Made by a program: the position numbers and the translations under genes
Assembly: GCA_036927565.1 (NCBI GenBank)
Contig: JAYESD010000005.1
Span: 10,446,565 to 10,510,564 of the forward strand
DNA from: Tuctoria greenei
Lineage: Eukaryota > Streptophyta > Magnoliopsida > Poales > Poaceae
DNA: 64,000 nucleotides
Direction: 5' to 3'
In this document: positions 61,874-64,000 of the stretch, piece by piece
Numbering within the stretch: the first letter of the stretch is position 1
Layout of the letters: every line of letters begins with the position of its first letter
The notes under the pieces: model-generated
The model's input: the letters and a program-made list of their open reading frames with translations, nothing else
Told to the model about the DNA's origin: nothing
The model's database searches: none

Positions 61874-64000
61874 GATGTTAGAGCGATTGGCAAAACACTC
61901 CTACTTCTGTTTCCTTGATGGGTATTCGGGATATCATCAAATTCCTATCCATCCCGATGATCAAAGTAAGACCACATTCACATGTCCTTACGGGACCTAT
62001 GCCAACCGGCGTATGAACTTTGGACTGTGTAACGCTCCTGCCTCTTTCCAGAGATGCATGATGTCTATATTTTCAGACATGATCGATGATATCATGGAAG
62101 TTTTCATGGATGATTTCTCCGTTTATGGAAAAACTTTTGATCATTGTCTAGAAAATTTAGACAGGGTCTTACAAAGATGCCAGGAGAAGGACCTTGTGCT
62201 TAATTGGGAAAAGTGCCATTTCATTGTGCGGGAAGGCATCGTTCTTGGACACTTGGTGTCCGAGAGAGGGATAGATGTGGACAAATCTAAAATTGGAGTT
62301 ATTGAAAAACTTCCACCTCCTATCAATGTTAAGGGAATCCGCAACTTTTTAGGTCATGTGGGGTTCTACCGACGATTTATGAAGGATTTCTCCAAAATTG
62401 CTAGACCCCTCACCAACCTATTAGCTAAAGAAGCTCCCTTTGATTTCGATGATGAATGCCCTAAATCATTTGATATACTAAAAAAGGCACTCATCTCAGC
62501 TCCAATTATCCAACCTCCTGATTGGATGGTGCCATTCGAAATCATGTGTGATGCCAGTGACTTTGCTGTTGGTGCGGTCTTAGGCCAAACCAAAGATAGA
62601 AAGCATCACGCAATATCCTACGCTAGCAAAAATCTGACAGGAGCCCAACTCAATTATGCCACAACTGAGAAAGAGCTCCTAGCAGTAGTTTTTGCTATCG
62701 ACAAGTTTAGATCCTATTTAGTTGGAGCAAATGTCATAGTCTACACAGACCATGCTGCTTTGAAATATCTTCTTACCAAAAAGGATGCTAAACCCAGGCT
62801 AATTCGATGGATTCTTCTACTCCAAGAATTTGACTTGGAAATAAGAGATAAGAAAGGAGTAGAGAATTCAGTAGCATATCATCTTTCACGTATGGAAGTC
62901 AAACAAACCATGGACATACCTATCAATGACTTCCTACGAGATGATATGCTCCTCAAGGTGACAGACTCTCACCGTTGGTATGCGGATATCGTGAAATTTA
63001 TGGTCACGGGATACATACCACCAGGGGAGAACAAAAAAAAACTCATTTATGAGAGTCGTAGACACCTTTGGGATGACCCTTACCTCTACCGAGTATGTGC
63101 TGATGGCCTTCTTAGAAGGTGCGTCCCATCAATCGAAGGCACCAAAATTATAGAGAAATGCCATGCTGGCCCCTATGGTGGTCATTACGGTGTTTACCAT
63201 ACCCAGGCAAAGATCTGGCAGAGTGGATTCTATTGGCCTTCAATGTATGAAGATACCAAGGAATTCATTCGCAGATGTTGGAAATGCCAGAAGCATGGAG
63301 GAATCTCTGCTCGCGATGCGATGCCCCTAACATACAATCTCCAAGTGGAAATATTTGATGTATGGGGTATTGATTTCATGGGACCTTTTCCTAGGTCTTA
63401 TGATTGCGAGTATATTCTGGTTGCCGTCGATTATGTGTCAAAATGGGTAGAAGCATTGCCATGCAAAAACGCTAATTCCAAGCAAGCAAGGAAAATGTTC
63501 CATGAGATCACTTTCCCACGCTTTGGAAATCCCCGTATGGTCATAAGTGATGGAGGGTCACATTTCATAGATAAGACCTTCCAGAACTTTTTAAGGGAAC
63601 TTGGAGTCCAACATAACATTGCTACCCCATACCACCCACTAACAAGTGGTCAAGCAGAAACATCTAATAAGCAAATTAAGAATATTCTTCAAAAGACTGT
63701 CTTGGAAATGGGAACAGGATGGAAGCAAAAGCTACCCGACGCATTGTGGGCATATCGTACTGCCTACAAGACACCTATCGGCATGTCTCCTTTCCAACTT
63801 GTCTTTGGGAATACTTGCCATCTTCTCGTAGAATTGGAACATAGAGCATATTGGGCCATCAAGCGGTGGAACATGAATCTTAACGAAGCTGGAAATCATC
63901 GATTGAAGCAAATCTCTGAGTTGGAGGAATGGAGAGATAAGGCGTACCACAGTGCCAGAATTTATAAAGAGAGAACCAAAAGATGGCACGATAAGAGGAT
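61854..64000 (+). CDS. Athila-type pol: RT, RNase H and integrase (open to window end)
   Basis: An uninterrupted frame of about 715 codons that leaves the window without a stop. It starts inside the RT palm just after the 1-bp insertion; ATG 61875 is only the first Met, not a real start. RT: FLDGYSGYHQIPIHPDDQSK and the catalytic box FMDDFSVYG at 62103. RNase H: MCDASDFAVGAVLGQ, TEKELLAVVFAIDKFRSYLV, YTDHAALKYL, then VAYHLSR, in which the usual ADHLSR has Tyr for Asp. Integrase: zinc finger H-H-C-C (CHAGPYGGHYGVYH, CWKCQKHGG near 63280) and core D in WGIDFMGPF, D in VISDGGSHF and E in SGQAETSNKQ. All catalytic residues of RT and integrase look present. Apart from the frameshift upstream this could encode a working enzyme, so the insertion is probably fairly young. 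Confidence 0.93.

Larger units (their letters stand above)
58473..64000 (+). mobile_element. Athila-type gypsy element, 5' part
   Basis: A 5' LTR (58473-59700), an Athila-type primer site and gag-pol, continuing past the window end. Pol family features (FMDDFSVYG box, no chromodomain seen so far) agree with Athila. Inserted in the 3' LTR of the gag-only element. Confidence 0.92.

Noticed and set aside
1..64000. Search for tRNA, rRNA, miRNA or intact host genes
   Set aside because: Only primer-site matches to tRNA 3' ends were seen. All gene-like sequences lie in transposons or are captured fragments. The CACTA-1 hairpin is listed as an inverted repeat, not a miRNA gene, since arms are far longer than a miRNA precursor.

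Overview
The window is a stretch of plant nuclear heterochromatin built almost entirely from nested transposable elements. I find no intact host gene, no tRNA or rRNA gene and no CRISPR array. The element types (SIRE/Maximus copia, Tekay chromovirus, Tat/RIRE2-like and Athila gypsy, CACTA transposons, spliceosomal introns in captured plant genes) point to a flowering plant. The Tat and SIRE styles suggest a grass; the species cannot be named from the sequence.

Layout, left block. The 3' part of a SIRE-type copia element (copia-1, +, 1-6078) cuts a minus-strand Tat-type gypsy element (6079-6468 and 16928-20415). That Tat element is also split by a full-length Tekay-type gypsy (gypsy-2, +, 6469-16927). 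The Tat element itself sits inside the pol gene of a second, minus-strand SIRE-type copia (copia-2, 20416-26856).

Middle block. CACTA-1 (26857-40095, 3-bp target duplication GGG) is about 2.85 kb once its insertion is removed. It carries the last exons of a Ulp1-like C48 peptidase on the minus strand. It also carries an ~880-bp inverted repeat made from fragments of a DRD1/CLASSY-like SNF2 helicase. It is split by gypsy-3 (-, 29317-39697, perfect TSD TGACA), a second copy of the gypsy-2 family.

Right block. A decayed copia element (copia-3, +, about 40.2-47.4 kb) is interrupted by a solo LTR of the gypsy-2 family (41885-44519) and a solo Tat LTR (45544-46630). It is truncated by a plus-strand Tat element (47422-48442). 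That Tat element is broken by a gag-only LTR element (48443-58472), which holds CACTA-2 (52028-57852, TSD GAA) and is ended by an Athila-type element (58473 to the window end). CACTA-2 carries a four-exon SUMO E2 (UBC9/SCE1-like) pseudogene, a two-exon Argonaute PIWI fragment and a duplicated minus-strand minigene of unknown function.

Two observations stand out. First, two neighbouring CACTA transposons carry fragments of genes from the host RNA-silencing and SUMO pathways, and one set is arranged as a hairpin that could make small RNAs. Second, a 12-bp palindrome, CGGAC-WW-GTCCG, is arrayed many times in the LTRs of two unrelated retrotransposon superfamilies (SIRE copia and Tekay gypsy). 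This suggests a shared regulatory module or exchange between them.
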